A stretch of DNA of 64,000 nucleotides from Vibrio rhizosphaerae. GTDB taxonomy: Bacteria; Pseudomonadota; Gammaproteobacteria; Enterobacterales; Vibrionaceae. Within the stretch, counting starts at the first letter, position 1. The number at the start of each line of letters is the position of its first letter. A program made the translations under genes and the position numbers. Shown here piece after piece: positions 18,489-27,561 of this stretch. The notes under the pieces were generated by a model. It ran no database searches and was not told where the DNA came from. It was given only the letters and a program-made list of their open reading frames with translations. The stretch is from positions 2,790,001 through 2,854,000 of the forward strand of contig NZ_AP024903.1 in the NCBI RefSeq assembly GCF_024347095.1, written 5' to 3'.

Positions 18489-19628
18489 TTATTGTTGTAT
18501 AGAGATATTCTTTTCCGTCTCCTTGTCGAAGATGTGTGCTTTATTCATATCCACCATAAATGTCACCCCGGTTCTTAATTCCATGTTGAGCTTATCGCGC
18601 ACATCATCAATCGGGATTCTGGCGATAAATTCATGCTGTCCGGCACGGAAATGGACATACACTTCATGCCCCATATTTTCCATCCGAATCACATCTCCGG
18701 TGATGGTTTGTTGATCGATACCCGGCTCCGTCAGCGCAAGCGTGATACTGTCAGGACGAATCCCCAACACAGTTTTCTGATATCCATGACTGCGGATTCT
18801 GGCCGCCTTATGCGGAGGAATTTGTAAAACTTGATCGTCTAACAGGGCAGCCATGTCATCTCCCTGCTCAACCAGCGTGACATCACACATGTTCATTTCC
18901 GGCGCACCGATAAATCCAGCAACGAACATATTGACAGGGTTGTTGTACAGTTCATCCGGAGTATCGACCTGCATGATCTCGCCCTGCTTCATCACACAGA
19001 TTCGGTCCCCCATCGTCATCGCTTCAGTTTGATCGTGGGTAACATAAACCGCTGTTGCCGGGTGATTTTCACGCTTCAGATGGCGATGCAGGTCGGTAAT
19101 TCGAACACGCATGGATGCCCGCAGTTTGGCATCAAGGTTTGATAACGGTTCATCAAACAAAAATACATCGGGTTTTTTCACAATCGCCCGTCCGACGGCA
19201 ACACGTTGCGCCTGACCACCAGACAGTTGTCTGGGTAACCGGTCGAGTAGTTCTTCGATTTCAAGAATATGGGCTGCTTCTTCGACGCGCTGGTCAATTT
19301 CCTGCTTGGGCAGTTTTTGCAGTTTTAGCCCAAAGCCCAAATTTTCCCGGACAGTCATATGGGGATACAACGCATAATTCTGAAACACCATCGCGATTCC
19401 CCGATCTTTCGGGGCCAGATTATTGACAACTTGTCCACCGATGACGATTTCGCCACCGGTTACATTTTCCAATCCGGCAAGCATTCTCAGGGTCGTCGAT
19501 TTCGCACAGCCAGAAGGACCGACGATAACCATAAACTCACCGTCATGAATGGTTAAATCAACACCATGGACAGCTTTAAAACCATTCGAGTAAACCTTTT
19601 CTAATTTGTTAAACTTCACTTCAGCCAT
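18489..19628 (-). CDS. togA: Oligogalacturonide ABC transporter ATPase TogA
   Basis: A 379-residue MalK/UgpC-type ATPase. The nucleotide-binding domain is residues 1-235, with Walker A GPSGCAKST (37-45), ABC signature LSGGQAQR and Walker B VFLFDEPLSNLDAKLR. A C-terminal TOBE/OB region from about 240 follows (VLGIRPDSI). In Walker A the glycine before Lys is Ala42, as read directly from GCG. It is 19 bp after togN. It powers import through TogMN and could serve other sugar importers. Confidence 0.92.
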   Translation of the reverse strand: MAEVKFNKLEKVYSNGFKAVHGVDLTIHDGEFMVIVGPSGCAKSTTLRMLAGLENVTGGEIVIGGQVVNNLAPKDRGIAMVFQNYALYPHMTVRENLGFGLKLQKLPKQEIDQRVEEAAHILEIEELLDRLPRQLSGGQAQRVAVGRAIVKKPDVFLFDEPLSNLDAKLRASMRVRITDLHRHLKRENHPATAVYVTHDQTEAMTMGDRICVMKQGEIMQVDTPDELYNNPVNMFVAGFIGAPEMNMCDVTLVEQGDDMAALLDDQVLQIPPHKAARIRSHGYQKTVLGIRPDSITLALTEPGIDQQTITGDVIRMENMGHEVYVHFRAGQHEFIARIPIDDVRDKLNMELRTGVTFMVDMNKAHIFDKETEKNISIQQ

Positions 19629-19647
19629 TGTGATTACTCCTCAAAAT

Positions 19648-20559
19648 TTAACCTTTAATACCGCTGCTGGTGACACCTTCGACAAAATATTTCTGTGACA
19701 TGAAGAACACCAGAATTGAAGGAATGATGGCGATTGAAGCCATTGCCAGAATTTCGTTCCATCTTGCACCTTCCGTAACATCGATAGACATTTTCAGTGC
19801 CAATGCGATGGGATACTTTTCAACGCTGGAAATGTAGATAAGCGGACCAAGAAAGTCGTTTACCGACCACATAAACTGGAACAGCGCCACAGAGATAATC
19901 GCAGGCCGAATAACGGGCACGACAACATGCCAGAGCACCTGAAAAGAATTACATCCATCAATCATTGCAGCTTCTTCCATATCCGTCGGAACCCCACGCA
20001 GAAACTGAATCAACATGAAGACAAAGAATCCCTGCGTGGCAAATGCGAAAGGTAGATAAAGCGGCAAATAGGTATCGAGCAGCCCCATTTCACGAAACAT
20101 CAAATACTGCGGGATCAACAGCACCGACTGAGGCAGCAAAATCGTCGCAATGAGCGTAGCAAACCAAAACTTTTTCCATGGAATATCAAACCGGGCAAAG
20201 CCATAAGCGACTATTGTTGATGAAACCACGGTGACAAAAACCTTCGGCAGTACATAAGCAAAGGTGTTCAGGATATAATGTCCGAATGTGTATTCCGTCC
20301 CGGTTTTCCACCCATTGATGAATCCGTCCAGACTCCATTCACTCGGAATCAGGTTCATCGACGAAAAGATTTCATGGTTCGGTTTCATTGCGGCAGAAAA
20401 CATCCACAGCAACGGATAAAGCATCATCACACCGACAATGATCAGAATGGTATAACGAATCGCAGCATTGATTTTTTCACGGCGAATGGTGCGATTGTTC
20501 TCCACATAGCTATGATTACTTTTGTTCTGCTCGGCAGAAACACTTATGACTGAAGCCAT
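19648..20559 (-). CDS. togN: Oligogalacturonide ABC transporter permease TogN
   Basis: A 303-residue inner-membrane permease with six membrane segments after a long cytoplasmic N-terminus (about 30 residues). The EAA loop EEAAMIDGCNSFQVLWHVVVPVIRP that contacts the ATPase is present. The C-terminus SQKYFVEGVTSSGIKG is typical of MalG-type subunits. It starts 2 bp after togM. Confidence 0.92.
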   Translation of the reverse strand: MASVISVSAEQNKSNHSYVENNRTIRREKINAAIRYTILIIVGVMMLYPLLWMFSAAMKPNHEIFSSMNLIPSEWSLDGFINGWKTGTEYTFGHYILNTFAYVLPKVFVTVVSSTIVAYGFARFDIPWKKFWFATLIATILLPQSVLLIPQYLMFREMGLLDTYLPLYLPFAFATQGFFVFMLIQFLRGVPTDMEEAAMIDGCNSFQVLWHVVVPVIRPAIISVALFQFMWSVNDFLGPLIYISSVEKYPIALALKMSIDVTEGARWNEILAMASIAIIPSILVFFMSQKYFVEGVTSSGIKG

Positions 20560-20561
20560 CG

Positions 20562-21446
20562 TTATTTACCTCCCTTATCACCTGAATAGAACACCCAGTA
20601 CTTCGAAGAACGGAATGTGATCGATGTAAATATGGCCACGACGATAAACAATGCCCATGCCAGTGCACTCCCGTAACCCATATCAAAAAACTTAAATGCG
20701 GTTTCGTAGATGTAGAGCGAGATCAGATAAGTTGACTTCATCGGCCCGCCACCGGTAATAACGTAAGGTGCAGTAAATTCCTGAAAAGCCTGCGTGGTTT
20801 GCATAATAAAGTTGAAGAAAATGACCGGGGTAATGAGTGGCACCGTAACTTTGATAAACATCTGCCATTTGCTGGCACCATCAATCAATGCGGCTTCATA
20901 CTGAGACTGAGGAACATTCTGCAAAGCAGCCAGAAAGATCACCATGGCCGAACCAAACTGCCACGCCCGCAGCAGCGTGATAGAAAACAGCGCAAAAGAT
21001 GGCTCACCAAGCCAGTTGACCGCATCGATACCAACCAGAGCCAACATGCCGTTTAATACCCCGTCGATGGCAAACAATGCTCGCCATAACACTGCAATCG
21101 CAATACTACTGCCAAGGATTGAAGGGATATAATATGCTGTTCTGAAAAAGCGAATTCCCCGTAACTTAAAGTTCAGGATAAAAGCAATGAATAAGGCAAA
21201 CGCCAACTTCACTGGAATGGTCAGGAACACATATAAGAATGTGACACTCATTGACTTCCAGAACAAATCATCTTCCGTCAGCATATACCGATAATTTTTA
21301 ACACCGACGTACTCGGGTGACCTCATCAGATCGTAATCGGTAAAACTCATCAGAAATGACGATACAAAGGGAAATGCAGTAAAAACTAATAGCCCGATAA
21401 TATAAGGCGACAAGTAAGCAAGTCCCAACTTACGACTTTCATACAT
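20562..21446 (-). CDS. togM: Oligogalacturonide ABC transporter permease TogM
   Basis: A 294-residue MalF-type permease with six membrane segments. The N-terminus LGLAYLSPYIIGLLVFTAFP and EAA loop YEAALIDGASKWQMFIKVTVPLITPV are characteristic. It is the first gene of togMNAB-pelW-MATE. The 606-bp region shared with kdgM carries several KdgR boxes. Confidence 0.92.
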   Translation of the reverse strand: MYESRKLGLAYLSPYIIGLLVFTAFPFVSSFLMSFTDYDLMRSPEYVGVKNYRYMLTEDDLFWKSMSVTFLYVFLTIPVKLAFALFIAFILNFKLRGIRFFRTAYYIPSILGSSIAIAVLWRALFAIDGVLNGMLALVGIDAVNWLGEPSFALFSITLLRAWQFGSAMVIFLAALQNVPQSQYEAALIDGASKWQMFIKVTVPLITPVIFFNFIMQTTQAFQEFTAPYVITGGGPMKSTYLISLYIYETAFKFFDMGYGSALAWALFIVVAIFTSITFRSSKYWVFYSGDKGGK

Positions 21447-21614
21447 ATTGATCTCGTCCTCTGAAAAAAAATCAACAGTGGCCGAATGGTCAATTCAGGT
21501 GAACTTCTCATTCGGATTCATAATTTCTATTAAACTGAATCCTATCTGAACTGCCAGTACTCAAGCTCATATTTGTGATCTTGAATACCATTTCGTAAAT
21601 TAATAAACAAAAAA

Positions 21615-21633
21615 TGTGAAATACGGTTTCATT
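21615..21633 (-). promoter_or_regulatory. Putative KdgR operator, togM side
   Basis: TGTGAAATACGGTTTCATT is a near-palindrome close to AATGAAACANYGTTTCATT. It lies 170 bp upstream of togM. Confidence 0.7.
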
Positions 21634-21941
21634 TTTATATTTTTAATAAAAACACCGTTCAATTTATTCATTTCAAGCAAACATATGCGGCACATTGGAT
21701 ATCAAAACAAACCTAATATGAATTCAAATTATGGAGAGAACACCGTAAAATCTCAGCAATCCTTCAGAGCACGGTCAATGACACGCATCGAGCCCCAGAA
21801 GAAACATGCTTAAAAAATAAATATTATCAATCATATAAAATCATCAACATTAAAAACCATGCCATTCCGTCTTTTCATGGCCACCAGACCATCAAGAAAA
21901 TCCCACAAACACTAAAGAGATCACGTTTATTGATACATTTA

Positions 21942-21960
21942 TATTAAAACACCGCTTCAC
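21942..21960 (+). promoter_or_regulatory. Putative KdgR operator, kdgM upstream
   Basis: TATTAAAACACCGCTTCAC keeps the AAAC-A-NYG-TTCA core with two changes. It lies about 95 bp upstream of kdgM. Confidence 0.5.
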
Positions 21961-22033
21961 AGATCACGTTATTTATACCAACCAGTTCAAAGACATTGAA
22001 AGTGGATATAAATTGAACCATGAGAATACAAAT

Positions 22034-22052
22034 AACAAAACGGTGTTTCAAT
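22034..22052 (+). promoter_or_regulatory. Putative KdgR operator abutting the kdgM start
   Basis: AACAAAACGGTGTTTCAAT matches the consensus at most positions and ends at the base before the chosen kdgM ATG. It covers the likely ribosome-binding region, so the promoter must be upstream. Binding here would act as a roadblock. Confidence 0.65.
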
Positions 22053-22766
22053 ATGAATAATAAACTAATTATCTCTGCTCTACTCCTCGGTTTAACTGCA
22101 AGCGCAGCTCATGCGACTTCACTGAACGTCCGCCATGAATTCATTCCTGAGGAAGGTGAAAAAGCCGCACGCCATCGTGATCGATTGGCAATTTCACATG
22201 TGTTTGAGAATGGCATTGGTATCAGCGAAGAAGTGAAATGGGGTTACGAAAAAGACACGGTCAATTTCGGTGAAATGAAGAGTGCTGGTCACGAAACCAA
22301 AATCGGCTACAACTACACCATCAATCAAGACTTTAAAATTCAACCGGCCTATGCGCTTGACTCATCTTCAAGTGCCATCGTGCATAAATTTGATCTGAAA
22401 GGCGTTTATAAAATCAGTGACAGCTGGAACGCATCCCTCCGTTATCGCTACGGAATGAAAGTGCCGTCCAACGATTCACCGAATTCACATTACAGTCAAA
22501 TCAACTTCGTCACAGCCTATAAATTCGATCAATACCAAGTCGGGGTTGATTTTGAAGGCAAGTTCGAGCAGTCGGTTTCCAGTGGTTATAACGGCGATAA
22601 CAATTACCTGAATTTGGTTAACTTTTTCGCGGAATACCAAGGTTGGGACAGCGGCTGGCGTCCATTTGTCGAATTCGGGCTGACATCTCAGGAAACCACC
22701 AAAAGTACAGCAGGTAAAGATCAATACGTTCCCCGCTATCGGGTCGGTTTGAAATACAACTTCTAA
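22053..22766 (+). CDS. kdgM: Oligogalacturonate-specific porin, KdgM family
   Basis: A 237-residue outer-membrane beta-barrel. The signal peptide is residues 1-21 (MNNKLIISALLLGLTASAAHA). The mature part is rich in alternating beta strands such as LNVRHEFIPEEGEKAARHRD and SWNASLRYRYGMKV. It ends YRVGLKYNF with the terminal Phe typical of outer-membrane proteins. KdgM channels admit oligogalacturonides. An in-frame ATG at 22020 would add 11 residues before the signal. The RBS is weak at both starts. Confidence 0.9.
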   Translation: MNNKLIISALLLGLTASAAHATSLNVRHEFIPEEGEKAARHRDRLAISHVFENGIGISEEVKWGYEKDTVNFGEMKSAGHETKIGYNYTINQDFKIQPAYALDSSSSAIVHKFDLKGVYKISDSWNASLRYRYGMKVPSNDSPNSHYSQINFVTAYKFDQYQVGVDFEGKFEQSVSSGYNGDNNYLNLVNFFAEYQGWDSGWRPFVEFGLTSQETTKSTAGKDQYVPRYRVGLKYNF

Positions 22767-23101
22767 GTGACTGATTTTAATTATTGATCATTCTGGCAGA
22801 TATCGAATCCGCACTGCACTGGGGATGCGGCCCCCCAATCATCGGGACCCGCCGTATTTCATCGATATCTGCCCCCTCTAAAAAGTCGCTCTTCGCAAGC
22901 GTGACACAAACTGAACTGCCGCAAAACCATAGATCGGGAACATAAACTCAGGAACAGTATAGCGATAAGTACAACGTCGCTCTTGAACAAATAGCGCTGG
23001 AATAAATAGCGCTAACACAGTCTCAGGCTGTCATATGAAGACATGTGGAGATCTCACACGGCTTCGAGCTCAGCCTTCTCTTTTTCAATATGAGGTTCAC
23101 C
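22767..23101. other. Intergenic region kdgM-PL9 (335 bp)
   Basis: Contains the long structured inverted repeat at 22795-22873 and a short direct repeat (AAATAGCGCT twice, near 22989-23013). I see no KdgR-type box, so the downstream lyase may be read from the kdgM promoter or another site. Confidence 0.5.
22795..22873 (+). other. Long stem-loop downstream of kdgM
   Basis: GGCAGATATCGA (22795-22806) pairs perfectly with TCGATATCTGCC (22862-22873). The 55-nt interior can form an inner GC-rich hairpin (GCGG with CCGC, CCC with GGG). No T-run follows, so it is not a standard terminator. It could stabilise kdgM mRNA or regulate the next gene. Confidence 0.6.
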
Positions 23102-25333
23102 ATGATGAAACTGCACAGAACGACACTACTGATGACGTCGATTTTGTCTTTATCTGCCTGCTCACAATATAGCGCCCTCCCCGCGCCTCAGGATTTAACC
23201 TGGCAGGCAATTACCTTCGGTCAGTCAACCGACCTGAATTTCGCATCGACAATTTTACCGGAAAAAATCGGACTCAATGCTGTCACCATCAATGGTCAAC
23301 CTGTACAACCGGGCCCATTGCTCAACACTTTTACGATTGAAAGTCGTGGGGGCAAGCTGGCCAATTCACACGAAGGGATGACGTTCTATTACACCAGACT
23401 TCCCGCCAATGCGAATTTCACTTTATCAGCCGACATGACGCTCAATCAGCTTGGTCCGGAAACGGGTTCCAGCCCCAATCGTCAGGAAGGTGCCGGCATC
23501 ATGGTCCGTGACATTCTCGGCTCTCCGCGTTTAGATCCACAACCTCCCGGTGCGGAAGAATTCCCGGCGGCATCCAATATGGTCATGCATGCCCTGCGTG
23601 CGAATAAAAAGAAAAATAACGGGCTGGTCAATCTCAATGCCACGTACCGGGAAGGCGTTTATCAGCCTTGGGGAACCAAAGGAAACCATATCGTCCGGGA
23701 TGAATTTATCAAAGGCGTCCCCTACGGCAACAACATCACTTATCAGATGTCACTCAGCCGCAGCGATACGGGCTATCGCGTGACTTATCACTATGGCGAC
23801 GTTAAAGAGAGCCATGACATCAAAGGGGCGAATACCAATATCATCGCCATGCAGGATCCAAAGTATCAGTATGTTGGTTTTTTTGCCTCACGGAATGCCA
23901 AAGTCACCATCAGCAATGCTCACCTGACGGTTCAGCCGGGGACACTGACCAATGTGCCAGCCTATCACCCCCAACCAGCACCATTGGTATTACAGGCAGC
24001 CTCTCCCAAACAATCTACCACCGCGAATTATCAATTTCAGTCGCGGGCCAGCAGCACCGGATCATTTACGCTCTATCAGGACGATAAATTACTGGTGAAC
24101 AACCAAAAAGTAGTCGCCGGGCAACTCTTCAGCGCTGAAACGCATTTAGCAACGCCGACAACGCACTTTTCGCTCCGCTTTACCCCGACCGAAGGTGCCG
24201 ACCGTTCTGTCAGACAATATCAGCAAACCGTGACCAAAGTTGCACTCAAAGATCCGATGCATTTACGCGTTAATCCTAACGGAGATCATGGCCGACTCAC
24301 CCTCGAAAAAGCGATTCAACTCCTTCCTCCGGGTGGTACCATCACACTAGAAGATGGTGAATATGGCGCGCTACTCATTCCAATCACCGCCAGTGGCCGC
24401 GATGGTCAGGTCAAAACCTTGCAGGCCGGCGGGGATCATGTTCGTTTCACCGGTGACATTACCCATCAGGCAAACTACTGGCATGTATCTCATCTGGAAG
24501 TCGCAGGCGCTCGTTATATTGTCCATGGCAGTCACAATACATTTGATCGCATTATTACCCATGATGCTTCAGATACGGGTTTTCAAATTACGTCACCGGC
24601 AAAATCTCCCCGCGCATTCTGGGCCAGTCATAACCTTGTCCAGAACAGTCAAAGCTATAACAATATGGATCCATCCCAGATCAATGCCGACGGTTTTGCT
24701 GCGAAAATGCGTATCGGAGATGGCAATACCTTTATCCGCTGTATCTCTCACCACAACATCGATGACGGCTGGGATTTATTCAATAAAGTGGAAGATGGCC
24801 CCAATGGTGTTGTAACCATTATCGACTCGATCTCTTATAAAAATGGTCAGACGCTTCAGGTCAAAGCCAGAGGCGGCAGCCGGGGGAACGGATTCAAGCT
24901 TGGCGGAGAAGGACTCCCCGTCGCACATATCATTAAAAATAACCTTGCTTATCAAAATAATATGGACGGCTTCACCGATAACTTCAATCCGGGGCGTTTG
25001 ACCCTCGAAAACAACGTTGCCATTGATAACAAACGTTTCAATTTCCTGATTAGAAAAAGTCCTTACACGGCGACACAGAAACAGGGCACATTCACAGGTA
25101 ATCGCTCTTATCGCTTTTATTCAAACAGTCAATATGATGATGTTGTGAATGCAGAAACTCGTCGGGACAACACACTGATTGTCAACGGCCAGTCTACCGA
25201 TGATCAGGGATTGCACCCTGCTACAGAGGCATTATCAAAACTGAAACAAGCTGCCAAAATTTCATCACAGGCAAAAATCCCCGGGCAAACCGCGGTACAA
25301 CATATTCAAACCTGGTTGAATCAACACCCCTGA
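23102..25333 (+). CDS. pelX: Lipoprotein pectate lyase, polysaccharide lyase family 9 (PelX-like exopolygalacturonate lyase)
   Basis: A 743-residue protein. The first 20 residues form a lipoprotein signal with lipobox LSAC (Cys20). The N-terminal half (about 30-400) is a beta-rich accessory region. The C-terminal half is a PL9 right-handed beta-helix with NADGFAAK (catalytic-type Lys at about 535), HNIDDGWD for calcium binding, and GNGFKLGGEG. Dickeya PelX is a periplasmic exo-lyase releasing unsaturated digalacturonate. The start ATG at 23102 follows GAGG at 6 nt. Longer in-frame starts would bury the lipobox. Confidence 0.87.
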   Translation: MMKLHRTTLLMTSILSLSACSQYSALPAPQDLTWQAITFGQSTDLNFASTILPEKIGLNAVTINGQPVQPGPLLNTFTIESRGGKLANSHEGMTFYYTRLPANANFTLSADMTLNQLGPETGSSPNRQEGAGIMVRDILGSPRLDPQPPGAEEFPAASNMVMHALRANKKKNNGLVNLNATYREGVYQPWGTKGNHIVRDEFIKGVPYGNNITYQMSLSRSDTGYRVTYHYGDVKESHDIKGANTNIIAMQDPKYQYVGFFASRNAKVTISNAHLTVQPGTLTNVPAYHPQPAPLVLQAASPKQSTTANYQFQSRASSTGSFTLYQDDKLLVNNQKVVAGQLFSAETHLATPTTHFSLRFTPTEGADRSVRQYQQTVTKVALKDPMHLRVNPNGDHGRLTLEKAIQLLPPGGTITLEDGEYGALLIPITASGRDGQVKTLQAGGDHVRFTGDITHQANYWHVSHLEVAGARYIVHGSHNTFDRIITHDASDTGFQITSPAKSPRAFWASHNLVQNSQSYNNMDPSQINADGFAAKMRIGDGNTFIRCISHHNIDDGWDLFNKVEDGPNGVVTIIDSISYKNGQTLQVKARGGSRGNGFKLGGEGLPVAHIIKNNLAYQNNMDGFTDNFNPGRLTLENNVAIDNKRFNFLIRKSPYTATQKQGTFTGNRSYRFYSNSQYDDVVNAETRRDNTLIVNGQSTDDQGLHPATEALSKLKQAAKISSQAKIPGQTAVQHIQTWLNQHP

Positions 25334-25696
25334 TCAACCTCTTTCCTACTTTGATGTGACTTGTCAGGTTTCACCCAGAAACCTGACATCCCTCGCAAAT
25401 AAATCAATATAACCAGCTGATTTATATAGATTCTCATTCCCTGTCCGCCAAGGTGTCCTACACTCATTCAATCACCACTTGTGAGTCAGCACTTTATCTA
25501 TCCGGTGATCTATCTCTGCTTCCCTCGGGCAAACCGACGGATCCAATTCGGATCAGTGGCTCGCTCTGAATCTCGACACAGCTCACACTTAATTATAAAA
25601 AATTAAAAATGAACCATCGTTTTGATATTAATCACACACCTTTTTATTTTTTTGGATAAAAATAGCATCATTCAAATACTCATAAAGGGATAAGCA
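25334..25696. other. Intergenic region before the symporter (363 bp)
   Basis: No gene seen. It contains a KdgR-like box at 25608-25626 in an AT-rich segment about 70 bp before the symporter start. Confidence 0.5.
25608..25626 (+). promoter_or_regulatory. Putative KdgR operator upstream of symporter-ogl
   Basis: AATGAACCATCGTTTTGAT is a near-match to the KdgR consensus with three deviations. Confidence 0.6.
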
Positions 25697-27466
25697 ATGC
25701 AATATGACTATCTTGTGATTGCAGGTTACTTCGTGCTGATGATCGCAATCAGTCTCATATTTAAAAAAATGGCGAGCGCCAGTACCAGTGATTACTTCCG
25801 AGGTGGCGGTAAGATGCTGTGGTGGATGGTTGGTGCAACCGCATTCATGACCCAATTTTCTGCCTGGACATTTACCGGCGCGGCCGGGAAAGCATTTAAC
25901 GATGGGTTCGCGGTACTTGCTGTTTTTATCGGTAATATGGTGGCTTATGTTTTTGCCCACTTCTATTTTGCCCGCCGTTTCCGCCAAATGCGTGTTGATA
26001 CACCAACCGAAGGCATCAGACGCCGTTTCGGTAATGGGAACGAGCAATTTTTTACTTGGGTGATTATTCCACTGAGTGTCATTAATGCCGGTGTTTGGCT
26101 GAATGGACTGGGTGTTTTCGCATCAGCAGTCTTCAATGCCGATATCATTACCACGATTTATGTTACAGGCGCGGCAGTACTCATCATTTCACTGCTGAGT
26201 GGCGCATGGGGTGTCGTCGCATCAGACTTTATCCAAACGCTGGTGGTTGCTGTAGTTTCAGTCGCCTGTGCCGTGGTTGCTCTATACTTCGTCGGTGGTC
26301 CGGGAGAAATTATCCGTGAATTCCCCGGCGGGTTTGTTTCCGGTCCAGATATGAATTATCCACTGTTGTTGGTTTGTACCTTTATTTTCTTCATTGTCAA
26401 ACAGTTACAAAGTATCAACAACATGCAGGAATCATATCGTTTCCTGAATGCCAAAGATTCACGGAATGCAAGTAAAGCGGCCTTAATGGCGTTAATCATG
26501 ATGATGGTCGGTGCTGTGATTTGGTTCATTCCGCCTTGGGCATCCGCGATTCTGTACCCTGACGCAGCCAAAGCGTATCCGGAGCTCGGCGCGAAAGCCA
26601 GAGACGCTGTGTATTTAGTTTTTGCCCGTGAAACAATGCCGTTAGGTACCGTCGGATTGCTGATGGCCGGTCTTTTCGCAGCCACAATGTCATCAATGGA
26701 CTCGGCATTGAACCGCAACTCAGGGATCTTCGTGCGTAGTTTCTACTCCAATATTGTCCGTCGTGGTCAGGCCAATGACAAAGAACTGCTGCGCGTCGGC
26801 CAACTGGCCTGTCTGGTCAATGGGATTTTGGTCATCTTGATGGCTCAATTCTTTAACTCGTTGAAGAGCTTGAGCTTATTTGACTTAATGATGCAGGTTG
26901 CGACCTTACTGCAATCCCCGATTCTTGTGCCACTGTTTTTGGGTATCTTAATCCGTAAAACACCGAAATGGGCACCATGGGCAACCGTTGTATTCGGCAT
27001 GTTGGTCTCACTGTTAGTGGTGAAAGTCTTCACCCCACAATTCGTTGCTGGCTGGTTTGGTATTGACACCCTGACCGGCAGAGAAACCAGCGAAATGCGG
27101 ACCATGATTACCATTGCCGCGCATCTGTTCCTGACCGCTGGATTCTTCTGTCTGACCACACTCTTTTACAAAGAGTCTCAAGATACCTATAAAGTTGAAA
27201 CTGAAAAGTTCTTTGCCGATGTAGAGAGAGAATGTGTGGTCACCGATAAAGATCAGGATCAATTTGACCGGATGCAACGCGCTAAACTCGGCACCTTAGT
27301 GACCTATATGGCTTGTGGTCTGACCCTGATGGTACTCATCCCGAACCCCCTATGGGGACGGCTGATGTTCCTAGCCTGCGCAGCCGTCATTTTCATCGTC
27401 GGTTTTGCATTGAAAAAGAGTGCCCGGATAGACGAACTTCAGGGCAAGGCGATTCCCGTGCGTTAA
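25697..27466 (+). CDS. Sodium/solute symporter (SSS family), probable uronate or oligogalacturonide importer
   Basis: A 589-residue membrane protein with about 13-14 transmembrane segments and SSS features: DYFRGGGKMLWWMVGATAFMTQFSAWTF in the first helices, and MAGLFAATMSSMDSALNRNSGIFVRSFY, the Na+-site helix. The RBS AAGGGA precedes the ATG. It is 95 bp upstream of ogl in the same direction, behind a KdgR-like box. Short unsaturated galacturonides or ketouronates are the likely cargo (inference). It would form a second uptake route beside TogMNAB. Confidence 0.85.
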   Translation: MQYDYLVIAGYFVLMIAISLIFKKMASASTSDYFRGGGKMLWWMVGATAFMTQFSAWTFTGAAGKAFNDGFAVLAVFIGNMVAYVFAHFYFARRFRQMRVDTPTEGIRRRFGNGNEQFFTWVIIPLSVINAGVWLNGLGVFASAVFNADIITTIYVTGAAVLIISLLSGAWGVVASDFIQTLVVAVVSVACAVVALYFVGGPGEIIREFPGGFVSGPDMNYPLLLVCTFIFFIVKQLQSINNMQESYRFLNAKDSRNASKAALMALIMMMVGAVIWFIPPWASAILYPDAAKAYPELGAKARDAVYLVFARETMPLGTVGLLMAGLFAATMSSMDSALNRNSGIFVRSFYSNIVRRGQANDKELLRVGQLACLVNGILVILMAQFFNSLKSLSLFDLMMQVATLLQSPILVPLFLGILIRKTPKWAPWATVVFGMLVSLLVVKVFTPQFVAGWFGIDTLTGRETSEMRTMITIAAHLFLTAGFFCLTTLFYKESQDTYKVETEKFFADVERECVVTDKDQDQFDRMQRAKLGTLVTYMACGLTLMVLIPNPLWGRLMFLACAAVIFIVGFALKKSARIDELQGKAIPVR

Positions 27467-27517
27467 CACAAAGTTTGTTAGCTCAGTTTGCTGAATGTTT
27501 GTTAAACCATCATATAA

Positions 27518-27541
27518 AGGCTGCCACCGACGTGGCAGCCT
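27518..27541 (+). other. Intercistronic hairpin between symporter and ogl
   Basis: AGGCTGCCAC and GTGGCAGCCT form a perfect 10-bp stem with a 4-nt loop. No T-run follows. It is probably an mRNA processing or stability element within the operon. Confidence 0.65.
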
Positions 27542-27561
27542 GACAGAACAGGAGAATATTC

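Larger units (their letters stand above)
21447..22052. other. Divergent regulatory region togM/kdgM (606 bp)
   Basis: AT-rich, without a credible gene. It holds three candidate KdgR operators (21615-21633, 21942-21960, 22034-22052) and a weaker look-alike near 21650. Promoters for the importer operon and the porin must lie here. Confidence 0.7.

Noticed and set aside
21644..21663. A further KdgR box near AAAAACACCGTTCAATT
   Set aside because: It needs a one-base gap to fit the consensus, so it is noted only as a weak look-alike.
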